Part shown: positions 1 through 8,955 of the stretch, one piece after another | Layout: every line of letters starts with the position of its first letter | How positions within the stretch are numbered: position 1 is the first letter of the stretch | NCBI RefSeq assembly: GCF_024347595.1 | Contig: NZ_AP025507.1 | Coordinates: forward strand, 868,001 to 932,000 | DNA from: Vibrio pomeroyi | GTDB taxonomy: Bacteria > Pseudomonadota > Gammaproteobacteria > Enterobacterales > Vibrionaceae | Direction: 5' to 3' | DNA: 64,000 nt | Position numbers and translations under genes: made by a program | The notes under the pieces: model-generated | What the model saw: only the letters and a program-made list of their open reading frames with translations | The model's database searches: none | What the model was told of the DNA's origin: nothing

Positions 1-352
1 TTCTAGCTTGTCCAGCAGGTGTTGCTTTGTCTATCGACTGGCAACGCTTAAATGAAACATACTCGCAACCGTCAGGGACAACCTTTGTATTTGATATATC
101 AAAATAGTGCAGCTCTTTCATTTGGGTAAAGTAGTGCTGTTTGAGTAGCAAATCGAGCTCGATTTTATTTGTGCTCACAAAAGAAATTTTATTTCCGATG
201 GTATCGTCACTCCAAAGAGGAAATGAAACGCCAATATTTCTTGTTTCATACTCATAGTTAAAGCCATGAAGAATCCGAAGGCACTTAGCGGCTAATGATT
301 CATTGTTACAACGCGCTGGCAGAAAAGTGACAGTTTTGTAGTACCACTTCAT
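1..352 (-). CDS. cas6: Cas6f (Csy4) crRNA-processing endoribonuclease, 3' end outside window
   Basis: Leftward gene read from an ATG at 350-352; about 117 codons are visible and the C-terminal part lies beyond base 1. Cas6f cuts the CRISPR transcript in its repeat hairpin and stays bound to the crRNA 3' handle in the Cascade complex. The start [12 protein letters not shown] and a histidine at residue 29 ([11 protein letters not shown]) fit Csy4, whose catalytic His is at 29 in the Pseudomonas enzyme. The cas7 stop codon is at 355-357, two bases before this ATG, and the purine-rich ribosome site lies inside the end of cas7, so the genes are translationally coupled. The CRISPR array is expected just left of the window. 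Confidence 0.93.
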   Translation of the reverse strand, partial: MKWYYKTVTFLPARCNNESLAAKCLRILHGFNYEYETRNIGVSFPLWSDDTIGNKISFVSTNKIELDLLLKQHYFTQMKELHYFDISNTKVVPDGCEYVSFKRCQSIDKATPAGQAR

Positions 353-354
353 AC

Positions 355-1416
355 TTAATCCCCCTTATGTTGGAACATTCCACCCTTGATGATGTTTGCG
401 ACCAAAAAATGCAGGTCGTTTATGGTCTCTTGATTTGGTTTATCTGAAGACGTGAGTGCTTCAATATAAGACTCTGTTTGCTTAAGGATAGAAAAGAAAT
501 CTTTTTGCGTAGAAGGGTGACGGTAGCAAGTGACATCTTCTTTATGAACCCCAAACCGACCGACACGTAGTGCCTCAGTTGCATCGGGGTACCAGTCGTC
601 TATGGTCGCAATGGCGGCACCAGTTTTATAAATGCCCAATATTGGGCTCCGTTCACCGTCAACCGTTGTGCTTTGAAAAATTCGTCCCTTGCTTTGTTTC
701 TTAGATTTATTGGTGTTGTTACTTTCATTTTCGGTGAATGCTTGGCTCGGGAAAATCTGTTTATTGGTTGGTAGCCGCAAGGTGGCTTTCACTTCAAATA
801 TGGCCAAACCATTAGAGTGAGAAAAAGCATTTCTGGTCATTTGAGCAATAGCTTCCCAATCTTTATGGTTCTCAAAGTCATTTCTTTCTAGGTAGTTAGC
901 CCTTATGTCTTGAAATTTGACAGCATCTCCCGCCCAGGGCCAAGGGGTTAACTCTATATCCCAGCAATAGGCTTTTTTAGTATTTTTCCACAGCCATGAA
1001 CCATTACATATATTGACTAGATATCGAGAAACCAATTCATTCCAACCAATATTTTCTTCATACGCTTTGATTAGCTGCATTAGTGTGTGCTTAACCGTAG
1101 ACGAATTACACTTGTAAGGTTTGCGTAGCTCAGAAGAAAAAGAGACCGAAAAGTAGCATTCAATGTTGCTCGCACCGAAAGGAGCATGACAAAAATCGAC
1201 TTGATGTAGGTTACCTTGAGCCAGTTTTTCAGCGGTTGCACTCTCTTTGGTCCGCCCCGACGGCTCATAAGCTAAGGCTGCGGTTTCCATTTGTCCTATT
1301 ACAGTACGAGAAGTGTAGGTTAAGGGGGTCTTTCGCCCATCTGGCCACACAACTAGAAAGCACACATCAGAAGGATCAATAGAACGTTCATAGGCTAGGT
1401 TAGTCGGTAGTTCCAT
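355..1416 (-). CDS. cas7: Cas7f (Csy3), crRNA-binding backbone subunit of I-F3 Cascade
   Basis: 353 residues starting at an [15 protein letters not shown]. Cas7f polymerises along the crRNA spacer to form the filament of the type I-F surveillance complex; in transposon-encoded I-F3 systems that complex recruits TniQ rather than Cas2/3. Length and start fit Csy3 of I-F3 elements. The start overlaps the end of cas8 by 17 bases, typical of this operon, and cas6 follows after 2 bases. No cas1 or cas2/3 accompanies it, so it is expected to support DNA targeting without cleavage. Recognition is by family resemblance recalled from memory and by gene order. Confidence 0.92.
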   Translation of the reverse strand: MELPTNLAYERSIDPSDVCFLVVWPDGRKTPLTYTSRTVIGQMETAALAYEPSGRTKESATAEKLAQGNLHQVDFCHAPFGASNIECYFSVSFSSELRKPYKCNSSTVKHTLMQLIKAYEENIGWNELVSRYLVNICNGSWLWKNTKKAYCWDIELTPWPWAGDAVKFQDIRANYLERNDFENHKDWEAIAQMTRNAFSHSNGLAIFEVKATLRLPTNKQIFPSQAFTENESNNTNKSKKQSKGRIFQSTTVDGERSPILGIYKTGAAIATIDDWYPDATEALRVGRFGVHKEDVTCYRHPSTQKDFFSILKQTESYIEALTSSDKPNQETINDLHFLVANIIKGGMFQHKGD

Positions 1417-3322
1417 GATAGGTACTCCTTGGCTGCACAGAAAGGTAGTTTTGATAGCACCTGTGATGCCACAAAATAGTATTTATGTCGGTGTTTTGAT
1501 CAAAAGTGGTTGGCTCAATCAGACCAATCATGCACTCAGAAAAAGCATGTTTATAACCTCGAAGAGAGTTAGGTTTGTCGGTCGGCTCTTCAAGAAAATG
1601 ATACCCAACACAGCTTGGGGTTAATTTTCGGTTCTCTTTAACTTCCGATAAAATATCACTCATGTTTTCGATAGGTTCAGTATGCATCGATAGCCATTTG
1701 CCGGTTTTCTGAGGAAAGGATTGAATCGTCTTTTCTAACGTTGAAAATGACCGGATGTATTTGAAATCTGCAATGGCTATTTTAGCGGAACCTCTGGCAA
1801 ACCGTTTCGGCAGAGCTCGAACAATCGTACTTTCATCAACGCTCAAGCTACGATCAAATTTAATCACTAAACTAAATACCAAATCACACTGCCAGTCATC
1901 GTGTGTAGCGGGTGGAGATATGGTGTGGTTTGCTTTTTGTATATATTCTTTTGTTAAACCGCGTTTTTCAACGTGTAGTTGATGGACACAGATGGCAAAC
2001 GAATCAATTGTGAGCGTAGGAAAAGACTCATTTAAGTTACGTTCAAACGCGTGAGTAAACCCCAAGAAAGCAGTGAGTGATGGAAGACCGACCGTGATTG
2101 GTGAACTCAACGCGCTTGCTCCACAAACTCTTATATTTGGAATCGCAAAGAATGAATCCTTTTTTTCACTGTTGCCAACGTTAGTAGAATCGGACCTATG
2201 TTCGTTGAGTTCACGCTTTATAAGCCCAAGTAGGAGTTTGGTCATACTCGGTTCGTAAGCAAAACACTTAGCTAATTTGATGCGGGATAGATCATGGTTT
2301 AGATGTTGGATAAGAGTATTCACATCCATGGTCCTATCCTGTGTAAGCAACCAAGCCTTAACCATCTCTTGCATCTCGTTTTTGACTGTTCTGTGGTAAG
2401 CCACTCGCTTATTTTTTGGCATTAAATATTGAGTATGCGTTTGGTACTGTTTTAACGATTGAATATGACTTGAGGTCAACCAAGATTTTCCAATGTTTAT
2501 CTGATAATGATCTGTAAGGGAAAAGTTAGGGACAGTTTTCAACATCTTCAAAGCACCACCACATGTCATAGGCAATACTCCCATGTTAGTACTGCGGCTG
2601 TAACGGGTTAACGCTGTATAGCGATACTCATTTTCTAGCGCTTGATAACAGTGACTTTGCATCGATTGAGAAGCCACTGGCGAGAGTGAAATATAAGAAC
2701 TGTCGTTATCAGGCAAAGATAGTTGAGTTAAGTAATTTGGAGCGAGACTGACGTTAATCGTTGTTTGAGAAATCTGAGCCAATTTTTTAGCGATAGCCTT
2801 ACGTGTTTTCTGGTAGCAGCCAAGCGTATTGAGTTTTTGCCACAACGGGTGTTCTACATCTTTAAGTAAATCCCCAAGGCATGAAATCACACAATTCCAA
2901 CTAAATTCATTGGTTAATAATGCGCTTTTGTTAACATCACTCGAATCATGACTGTACGCCCAGTGGTGTGGTTCTAATTTAGAAGATGAGAGTAAAAATT
3001 CAGGTAGCAGCCCCAGAGGAGTCGCGCGAATTACACCTTCAGAGCGTATGTCGGGAAATTTTAGGTTGTGGCTTTGTCTATGCTCAACCGTTTTTAGACA
3101 GCGAGCCCACCATTTTTCATCTCGAAGTTTTTGCTTGCATTTAGCTCGGTCTAGCAGGTCTTTCTGATCATCTGTCTTATCGGTTAAATTGACTAATATT
3201 GTCAGTGCATCAAGTTCTTTGCCATCAATCGCAATATGCGGTGTGAGTGGCCGAAATGCGCGCTTTAGTGCTGTTTTTAAGTCGTCAGGATTTGATGCGA
3301 TTAGATCTTTCAGAGTTTGCAC
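1400..3322 (-). CDS. cas8: Cas8f-Cas5f fusion, PAM-recognising large subunit of I-F3 Cascade
   Basis: 640 residues, the size of the natural Cas8-Cas5 fusion of transposon-associated I-F3 systems; canonical I-F systems encode Csy1 and Csy2 separately. The start MQTLKDLIASNPDD and the early part closely resemble, from memory, the Tn6677 protein. The Cas8 part reads the PAM and the Cas5 part caps the crRNA 5' handle. The start codon is GTG at 3320-3322, placed directly after the TAA stop of tniQ with no spacer, so translation is probably coupled to tniQ. The gene overlaps cas7 by 17 bases. The product acts in the cytoplasm with TniQ, Cas7 and Cas6 to place TnsC and TnsB at the target. Confidence 0.92.
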   Translation of the reverse strand: MQTLKDLIASNPDDLKTALKRAFRPLTPHIAIDGKELDALTILVNLTDKTDDQKDLLDRAKCKQKLRDEKWWARCLKTVEHRQSHNLKFPDIRSEGVIRATPLGLLPEFLLSSSKLEPHHWAYSHDSSDVNKSALLTNEFSWNCVISCLGDLLKDVEHPLWQKLNTLGCYQKTRKAIAKKLAQISQTTINVSLAPNYLTQLSLPDNDSSYISLSPVASQSMQSHCYQALENEYRYTALTRYSRSTNMGVLPMTCGGALKMLKTVPNFSLTDHYQINIGKSWLTSSHIQSLKQYQTHTQYLMPKNKRVAYHRTVKNEMQEMVKAWLLTQDRTMDVNTLIQHLNHDLSRIKLAKCFAYEPSMTKLLLGLIKRELNEHRSDSTNVGNSEKKDSFFAIPNIRVCGASALSSPITVGLPSLTAFLGFTHAFERNLNESFPTLTIDSFAICVHQLHVEKRGLTKEYIQKANHTISPPATHDDWQCDLVFSLVIKFDRSLSVDESTIVRALPKRFARGSAKIAIADFKYIRSFSTLEKTIQSFPQKTGKWLSMHTEPIENMSDILSEVKENRKLTPSCVGYHFLEEPTDKPNSLRGYKHAFSECMIGLIEPTTFDQNTDINTILWHHRCYQNYLSVQPRSTYHGTTD

Positions 3323-4516
3323 TTACCACCTCGATACATAGAAAGAGCGGTTAAATTCTTCAGTTTGAAATTCGGCTAGCCAAAGGCAGAAGATGTCGCC
3401 GAAATAAAATAAGTAGTCGTTAACCGCCAGAGGCCTGTTTGGCTTAGTTTTGCGATTTGGCTTTAAGATGCGTTGTTCTACCATTGACGCTAACTCATCC
3501 TTACTGCAATTGAGGAATACAGTAGTCTCTAGAGCGTTCATTCGAAGGTTAGCGATCAGACCGTTGTTATCCCATAAATGCATCTCTGTATGCCGTAGAA
3601 GCTCTCCTAGAACGATATTGTGCTGCAGGTTGCGTTCTGGTAATCGAACAGAACTAAAAAATATCCGCCCTAGAAGATCTTTTATCCGCAATTCTCTTCT
3701 TCCAACAATGGCGTGCTCTAGGTTGAATTCGATCTCATTATCGATCATAGAATGAAACGAGCTAGGCCAGTTAGAGAAAAATTGGACGAACGAAAAGTGA
3801 TCGAATTCATTATCGCTGATGTGGCTCCACCAATGTACCAAACCCCATCGGTAGCTCCTGGGGACATCAGGTAGATTTTTAGACTCATTGCCGGCGAGCC
3901 AATTTGCAACGGAGAATATTGTCTTATTACTAATCTCTGGATTCTTTATGGCGATAGATCCTTTGCAGTTACTGCAATTCCCTTTCAAACCAGATACTCG
4001 GTAGTCATACTCAGTTCCACAGGTACACCGATTTACCAAAGGCACATCATGGATATGGCAGTGATCGTAACCCTCAAAATGCCAAAGGTAAGAAGCATAA
4101 CCATTTTCTTGTAAGCATAATGGGCAGCAGGGTATGGACTTTGTCCGGAGTAAACTACGAGGAAAAACTTCTGAGCCACGGATGACGGCACTAGTTGATG
4201 GAGAATATTTTAAGTTTGTTCTGTTAATTGCTAATCCAAGTAACTCGGTAGGTTCGTTAAACGTTAATTGAGCTAGTTTCAGGAATGAGGCTGTTCGGGC
4301 ACTAGAACTATTTTTGGCCGAACAGGGGTTAATCTTTGCGATATCAGTTGGAAAGGTTTGATAGCCGTGATGGTCAATGTCTTGTAGGAAGCGTTTGGTG
4401 GCTTCTAGGAAACGATGGACGTCATCATATCCATTTTTATTGGCAACTCGGATAAAAAAGCTTTCCAAACTCTCAGTGCTATTTATAGATGGCCTTATTA
4501 AAAATATATTTTTCAT
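3323..4516 (-). CDS. tniQ: TniQ, adaptor linking Cascade to the Tn7-like transposase
   Basis: 397 residues, first gene of the leftward operon. Central Cys/His motifs (CCPLC, HCHIH, CTCG, CSNC) form the zinc-binding sites typical of TniQ/TnsD. The N-terminus MKNIFLIRPSINSTESLES and C-terminal FYVSRW are very like Tn6677 TniQ as I recall it. TniQ dimerises on the Cas6/Cas7 end of Cascade and recruits TnsC. Its length, near 400, marks the Cascade-bound form rather than the longer att-site-binding TnsD. tniQ ends exactly where the GTG of cas8 begins. The partner proteins TnsA, TnsB and TnsC are not encoded between this gene and the transposon end at 42850. Confidence 0.94.
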   Translation of the reverse strand: MKNIFLIRPSINSTESLESFFIRVANKNGYDDVHRFLEATKRFLQDIDHHGYQTFPTDIAKINPCSAKNSSSARTASFLKLAQLTFNEPTELLGLAINRTNLKYSPSTSAVIRGSEVFPRSLLRTKSIPCCPLCLQENGYASYLWHFEGYDHCHIHDVPLVNRCTCGTEYDYRVSGLKGNCSNCKGSIAIKNPEISNKTIFSVANWLAGNESKNLPDVPRSYRWGLVHWWSHISDNEFDHFSFVQFFSNWPSSFHSMIDNEIEFNLEHAIVGRRELRIKDLLGRIFFSSVRLPERNLQHNIVLGELLRHTEMHLWDNNGLIANLRMNALETTVFLNCSKDELASMVEQRILKPNRKTKPNRPLAVNDYLFYFGDIFCLWLAEFQTEEFNRSFYVSRW

Positions 4517-4988
4517 AAGTGTCGAAATTTAAAAAATACTATTATTAACATAGGGTATTATATTTGAAATAACAAGGGGGTAAAAAGTAGAAAGTGAGCT
4601 TTTTTATTAGGTAAGATGATTTCTTTTTTATTTAAAAAACAACATTGGATTTTATTTGGTGAAACTTTAATTTGAACGTATAAATTATCTTTGGAAATAG
4701 CATGTTAGAGGTGTTACATGGTGTTTTAATTTATGGTTGGCGAACATTTAATAGAAAAAATTCAAATGGATATGAAATTTTAAATAAAATCAGTGAGTCA
4801 TTATTTTTAAAATCTAGATTGGAAAATAAATAACGTTTGAAGTTGATTTAGTCATGTCAAAGCTATCAAACCTCACGTTATACCGTCAAACTAGAATCTA
4901 TAGAGTGGTTCGTCGATTGTTAGATATCTAACCTTCTCTTCGAGTCCCATTATTGGTGCCACTCTATCGATTCTTATTGATTTGTAGC
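4517..4988. promoter_or_regulatory. AT-rich intergenic region upstream of tniQ
   Basis: 472 bases between the tniQ start and the 3' end of queD. It must hold the leftward tniQ-cas promoter. No open frame of credible length is seen; the first 350 bases are very AT-rich with several homopolymer runs. An inverted-repeat structure sits at 4900-4967 (separate entry). A stretch near 4729-4740 partly matches the TnsB-type repeat at the far end but stands alone. Confidence 0.5.
4900..4967. repeat. Inverted repeat enclosing a palindrome, weakly tRNA-like
   Basis: The 9-base arms ATAGAGTGG (4900-4908) and CCACTCTAT (4959-4967) are perfectly complementary and enclose a 14-base perfect palindrome GTTAGATATCTAAC (4919-4932) and a T-loop-like TTCGAGTCC followed by GGTGCCA. 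A proper tRNA cannot be folded because no complementary T stem or acceptor 5' strand is present. It starts 21 bases beyond the queD stop codon. It could be a structured RNA, a remnant of a tRNA 3' end, or a bidirectional transcription barrier; no U-tract follows. Confidence 0.45.
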
Positions 4989-5885
4989 TTAGCGTACTGC
5001 TATAGCACCTTTACCGACCCCCTCGTAAGCAACTACTCTGACGGTTTGAGTATCGGAAAGTTCGCTTTTGACTTCATCGGCAATAAAGTTTGCGAGTAAT
5101 TCAATCGTGGTATCTGTTTCTATTAATTCGGTTCGGTTTCTTTCGATAGCTAACTGAAATTCACCTTGAGGAGCAGTGTATTTAAATGCAAAGTGACTTT
5201 CCTCGATGGTTTGAAGCGCGTGTTTGCTAAGTGAAAGAGTACCTAACGTGACTAAATCTTCTTTTGAACCTAGGTAAATATCTTTCCAGCGATTTGCGAA
5301 TTTCTGTTCAAGTTGAGGATCTCGGATACCATCTACAAAAAGTTCTATAGGCGAGCGGTGCCCATGAGCAATTCTTTGGCAGTTACCATCATGCTTTTTA
5401 AGACCATGAGAGTAATGGTAGTAGGCTCCGTCGATATTCTCTGTTCTAAGAGTTAACTCTATACCTTTGACGTTTTCTGGTAAGTGAGTTTTTAATACGT
5501 TATGTAAGTACTCAGTTACACTATCTTGATTGATCGACTCTGTATCTATGAGGCAAATTGCTTCATCAGGGCAATAAAGATGTATAGTGTTGTTCTTTGA
5601 TACTAAGTCGACAGTAGAATATCCCAGATTAGCCTTTTCGATGAACATATGTTTGTTTCGCATTGGCACTAGTAACTTATGATCCACGACCTCATCTACT
5701 AGCTTTTTGACTTGCTTTTTAACTTGGCCAAAATCTAGCACCATACTCATTTCATCAAGGTCGCCAGAAAGGCTAATGTCTAAAATCCAACTCTCTCCGA
5801 CCATACCTCGTGTCTGTGATAAGTAAGAGGAGTCTATAACGGTGAGATCTCGCACAAAAAGGTTCACATCAAAATCCTTATACAT
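4989..5885 (-). CDS. queD: QueD-like 6-carboxytetrahydropterin synthase, long two-unit form
   Basis: 298 residues, over twice the usual QueD length of about 120. QueD converts dihydroneopterin triphosphate from FolE into 6-carboxytetrahydropterin, the second step to preQ0. The order of signature motifs is unusual: DFGQVK (51-56) and VDHKLL (67-72), normally the second half of QueD, come first, while the zinc-site motif (H157, H160, then C169 and HGH at 174-176) comes in the second half. This suggests a duplicated or rearranged T-fold. The gene is leftward and separated from dpdB1 by a small rightward gene. QueE, QueC and FolE are encoded 6-8 kb away in the same island, so the assignment is well supported by context. 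Confidence 0.8.
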   Translation of the reverse strand: MYKDFDVNLFVRDLTVIDSSYLSQTRGMVGESWILDISLSGDLDEMSMVLDFGQVKKQVKKLVDEVVDHKLLVPMRNKHMFIEKANLGYSTVDLVSKNNTIHLYCPDEAICLIDTESINQDSVTEYLHNVLKTHLPENVKGIELTLRTENIDGAYYHYSHGLKKHDGNCQRIAHGHRSPIELFVDGIRDPQLEQKFANRWKDIYLGSKEDLVTLGTLSLSKHALQTIEESHFAFKYTAPQGEFQLAIERNRTELIETDTTIELLANFIADEVKSELSDTQTVRVVAYEGVGKGAIAVR

Positions 5886-6042
5886 AGTCAGATGTTAAGT
5901 TCTTTACATTATATCAAACAGCATTAGTTAGGTCGTTGATAAACTGAAAATTTCACGATGAATGGTATTACTTTCATAGCCATTTGATGTTAGATTGGCC
6001 ATTAATATCTGGCGAATTGAACATGAGAATAGAGGTGTATGA

Positions 6043-6285
6043 ATGGAATCTAGTAAGTTGGCGACTTTATGTTCGCGTCTACTTGAGTTTGAAATAACGC
6101 CCTTCTTGCTAGGTGTTTCAAGTGGGCAAATCACCCCAGTAACTCACTCGGAACAATGGGCGGAGCTAAAAAATAAAGCGCAAAATAACCAACTGTCTAC
6201 TGATGAACTGAAGACTTTGGTTTTACTTTGTGATTATGAACGCTTGAAGTTGGTGTTTGAGTTATTAGACAGCATAGACGAATAA
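6043..6285 (+). CDS. Small hypothetical protein, 80 residues
   Basis: Rightward gene starting MESSKLATLCSRLLEFE, with a GAGGTG ribosome site nine bases ahead of the ATG. It is likely a helical soluble protein with no signal peptide or membrane segment and an acidic C-terminus ending in DSIDE. It sits divergent from queD (157-base gap) and convergent with dpdB1, sharing the bidirectional terminator at 6284-6316. I do not recognise a family. Its place inside the Dpd block suggests an accessory or regulatory part, but nothing in the sequence proves this. Confidence 0.6.
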   Translation: MESSKLATLCSRLLEFEITPFLLGVSSGQITPVTHSEQWAELKNKAQNNQLSTDELKTLVLLCDYERLKLVFELLDSIDE

Positions 6286-6316
6286 AAAAGAGAAGGTAAT
6301 ACCTTCTCTTTTTTTA
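6284..6316. terminator. Bidirectional rho-independent terminator
   Basis: AAAAAAGAGAAGGT, a short AATA-containing loop, then ACCTTCTCTTTTTTT: a long perfect stem flanked by A and T runs, so it can stop transcription from the 80-residue gene (rightward) and from dpdB1 (leftward), which end on either side. Confidence 0.9.
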
Positions 6317-6318
6317 GG

Positions 6319-7536
6319 CTAATCGATATAGATATCGTAACCCTTTCTCCACCCTTTACTTACTTCATAAATACGCAGTAAGTTGGTGGCAAACAATTGT
6401 TTTTCCGAAGTGGTGTTTTGAAAATCGTTCCAACGGCGTGTGTACTTAATCTCTAGTTGTTTGCCATTGTTGTCTTCTTGGTTAGTTCGAAGTAAACCAA
6501 GCTCCCAGTGCTCGCTGCTGAAATGGCACTGGTCTTTTATGACCTCTAACTCTTTGATAAAAAAAGCAGGTGAAGGGATTTGAGTATTCAGCATTGATTC
6601 ATTGGTTACATTTTTTGACGGTGTCATGAATACACGCAACATATGACGACATAAGTATGAAAAGCCCACAATTGCTGTACCGTGTGTAATGTATGAGCGT
6701 TTCATATCACGAGATTTCTTCTCCCACTCCTCATGAAATACAGTCGCTACCGCGCACCAGAAATTTTTAAGGACTTGAATAAACAGCTTACGAGTCTCCT
6801 CATTGAGGTCTTGGTATACACGCACATCTATTGTGTTCAGAAGTTGGCGCTGAACGTTGGTCACGAACTCGGTAATTGAAGATTCAGCTATCATCCCATC
6901 TTTGTTGCCGTTTGACTTAATAAGACCATAAAGTGGTGAGTCAGAGTTACGGAAACCTAACTCTTCACACATTGATAATGAAAACGCTTTTTCTGCAAGT
7001 GCTGGTGGCTTGTAGATGTCATCATACAAAGCAAGCGCATTAAGTTGTACAGAAGTCAGCGGCTTACCTAGATTTAAGATCAGAAATTGCTGAATGTAGT
7101 CAGATTCATTTTCTGAGATAAAGATAGAAACAGGAAGTGGGTAACTTTCGTGATGACTGTTTTTGACGCCTCCTGATCGTTGCTGACCATCAACAATAGC
7201 ACCAGGTAACTCGCTTGAAGGTTTCTCTGGATCGTAAGGCACGACTAAGTAGCCAAACTCGGAGCCTTCTACAATAGGTTCAAATTTTACGGTGTGATCA
7301 AAACCAATAACAAGGTTTGCTAGGATGGTTGAGTTTTCCGATTCCACGTAATCAGTGATTGACTCAATGTGTTTTGGTAGTTCACTGCGTTGGTAGCCGT
7401 GAATGTACTCTCCCTCACGTGTGATGTGTACGATCTTTGCTACATCACGAACTTTCTTACCTTCAACCCAACCTGTGTAAACAGTAATACCGTTCACGAT
7501 TTCTTGGATTACTTTAATTTTCAATACTTCTGACAT
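6319..7536 (-). CDS. dpdB: DpdB1, DGQQR-motif partner of the DNA transglycosylase
   Basis: 405 residues. The motif AIVDGQQRSGG places DGQQR at residues 116-120, the signature of the DndB/DpdB family (DGQHR superfamily, ParB-like fold). In Salmonella Montevideo, DpdA and DpdB together are needed to put preQ0 into DNA; DpdB's exact activity is not settled. It is last in the leftward group dpdC-dpdA-dpdB, its ATG three bases after the dpdA1 stop, and ends at a strong terminator. A second DGQQR protein, clearly different in sequence and shorter, is encoded at 11197-12306, so each DpdA copy has its own partner. Confidence 0.85.
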   Translation of the reverse strand: MSEVLKIKVIQEIVNGITVYTGWVEGKKVRDVAKIVHITREGEYIHGYQRSELPKHIESITDYVESENSTILANLVIGFDHTVKFEPIVEGSEFGYLVVPYDPEKPSSELPGAIVDGQQRSGGVKNSHHESYPLPVSIFISENESDYIQQFLILNLGKPLTSVQLNALALYDDIYKPPALAEKAFSLSMCEELGFRNSDSPLYGLIKSNGNKDGMIAESSITEFVTNVQRQLLNTIDVRVYQDLNEETRKLFIQVLKNFWCAVATVFHEEWEKKSRDMKRSYITHGTAIVGFSYLCRHMLRVFMTPSKNVTNESMLNTQIPSPAFFIKELEVIKDQCHFSSEHWELGLLRTNQEDNNGKQLEIKYTRRWNDFQNTTSEKQLFATNLLRIYEVSKGWRKGYDIYID

Positions 7537-7539
7537 GAG

Positions 7540-8955
7540 TTATTTCGCTGCTGGCTCGAGTGATTCGATTACACGGTTTTTGTGCTTGGTTACAATTGCA
7601 AGGTTGTGGATACCACGGCGACGGTTTGATTGGTTTGAGCGGAAAATGATGTTCATCAACCCTCCTTTGCAAATACCACAAGCACATTGACGCCACTCAC
7701 GTTGCTCTAGAAATGCACGGTATTTTTCTTCATTACGTGCAAGTGATGCTACTTTAGAAGGAGTAGACTTCGATGGTAGATATGCTTCATTGGTTACTTT
7801 TTCATAAGCAATGAGAGCTTTAAGTGTACCTTCTAGATCAAGCGCAGTTTCATCAAAATACCTTAACTTTTTCAAGCAGTCTACTTCAAGACGTTTAACG
7901 CACTCGTGTACTGACAAAGCTGTATTTGATAAGTTGATGTCATACTCGTTATTTTGACCCATTTGACTGATGTGTTGTTGCAGTTCATCGCGGTACTTTT
8001 CGATGTGTTTTTGCACGTTGTCATGATCGCACTGGCGAACTCGAATCATTAAGGATTCTTCTAGTTTCGCGTTTTCTTCATTTTCAGATAATGTATAGTA
8101 CTTACCGCCTTTCAGTCCTTGCATAAGTGGCGAGGTACTATCTGCACTAGTTACACCCGAGTTAACATAAGCTGGAATGTTGTCGAAACGACAAATGCCT
8201 AGAAGATGAAACTGAGTCTCTGGATGGCGAATTTCACCGAGTTGTTCAAGTAATTCAAGCAGTTCATCTGTTTTCGCTTTGATCATACCTCCGATTGTGA
8301 TGCGGCGGTAACCCATTTCTTGTAACTCTTTCACAGAACGCAGGAATGAGTTTTGATCATAGCCGTGAGCGACACCGTAAGCCTGGAATGAGTAGGGCTT
8401 TGATTTCTCAAGAAATACTTTTGCATTGTCTAATGTAATCTTGATTCTGCGTTCACTTTCTTGAATTAACTCGTGAAAAGCGTGTGAGCCGCTTTTTTCG
8501 ATAAATTCGTCTTTAGCCTCTTCGTTTCTGAAGTAAGGGAAAACAATGTGGTCGAGTGAAATCCCGTAATCAAAACCACCGCGGTCATAGAACTCGATCA
8601 ATTCTTCAATAGTAAAAGGTGGCTCTTTCTCTGCGTGGTAGTCAAAGGCACCACAGTCTCCCATTAGTTTCACGTCTTTAAACTTAGGTTTATTGAGGCG
8701 TAAAAACTCGCGAGCGCCAAGGAAGTAAAAGTCCTCTGTCAGTTCTTGCTCGTAGTACTTGCCACGCTTTTGCATCGTTCCAACACCAGCAAGAGAGACT
8801 AGCATCCCATCAAACGGCAGTTCAGTTAGGATTTGGTGTGGGTAGTGGTCATCATCGTATGTACGGTGATGTTTAGTGCGACTGTTGTCGCGACCATCAA
8901 ATTCTGGGTCAACAAAGTCTTTATTGTCTGGAAAGTAGAAACGGAACTGAGTCAC
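7540..8955 (-). CDS. dpdA: DpdA1, TGT-like enzyme that exchanges guanine for preQ0 in DNA
   Basis: 471 residues in the tRNA-guanine transglycosylase fold. TGT-type catalytic aspartates are visible: MGDCGAF (D100) and SLDHIV (D135, nucleophile position). A structural zinc site C424, C426, C429 with H450 lies near the C-terminus, as in bacterial TGT. DpdA paralogs act on DNA bases. The start is GTG at 8953-8955, overlapping the TGA of the upstream DUF6884-like gene, and dpdB1 begins three bases after the stop, so the three are one transcript. The tRNA anticodon-loop specificity cannot be read from sequence; the DNA role is inferred from the Dpd neighbours. A second, divergent DpdA is at 9981-11222. 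Confidence 0.9.
   Translation of the reverse strand: MTQFRFYFPDNKDFVDPEFDGRDNSRTKHHRTYDDDHYPHQILTELPFDGMLVSLAGVGTMQKRGKYYEQELTEDFYFLGAREFLRLNKPKFKDVKLMGDCGAFDYHAEKEPPFTIEELIEFYDRGGFDYGISLDHIVFPYFRNEEAKDEFIEKSGSHAFHELIQESERRIKITLDNAKVFLEKSKPYSFQAYGVAHGYDQNSFLRSVKELQEMGYRRITIGGMIKAKTDELLELLEQLGEIRHPETQFHLLGICRFDNIPAYVNSGVTSADSTSPLMQGLKGGKYYTLSENEENAKLEESLMIRVRQCDHDNVQKHIEKYRDELQQHISQMGQNNEYDINLSNTALSVHECVKRLEVDCLKKLRYFDETALDLEGTLKALIAYEKVTNEAYLPSKSTPSKVASLARNEEKYRAFLEQREWRQCACGICKGGLMNIIFRSNQSNRRRGIHNLAIVTKHKNRVIESLEPAAK

Noticed and set aside
4729..4746. AATTTATGGTTG followed by AACA, resembling a TnsB site and transposon terminus near tniQ
   Set aside because: It stands alone, has no second or third site to its left and the spacing to AACA differs from the true end at 42826-42850; most likely chance in AT-rich DNA.
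4900..4967. A tRNA gene
   Set aside because: The TTCGAGTCC and GGTGCCA parts lack matching T-stem and acceptor strands; no cloverleaf forms.
1..5000. CRISPR array or atypical guide within the window
   Set aside because: No I-F-type repeat (about 28 bases) was found in two or more copies on either strand; the array should lie left of base 1.
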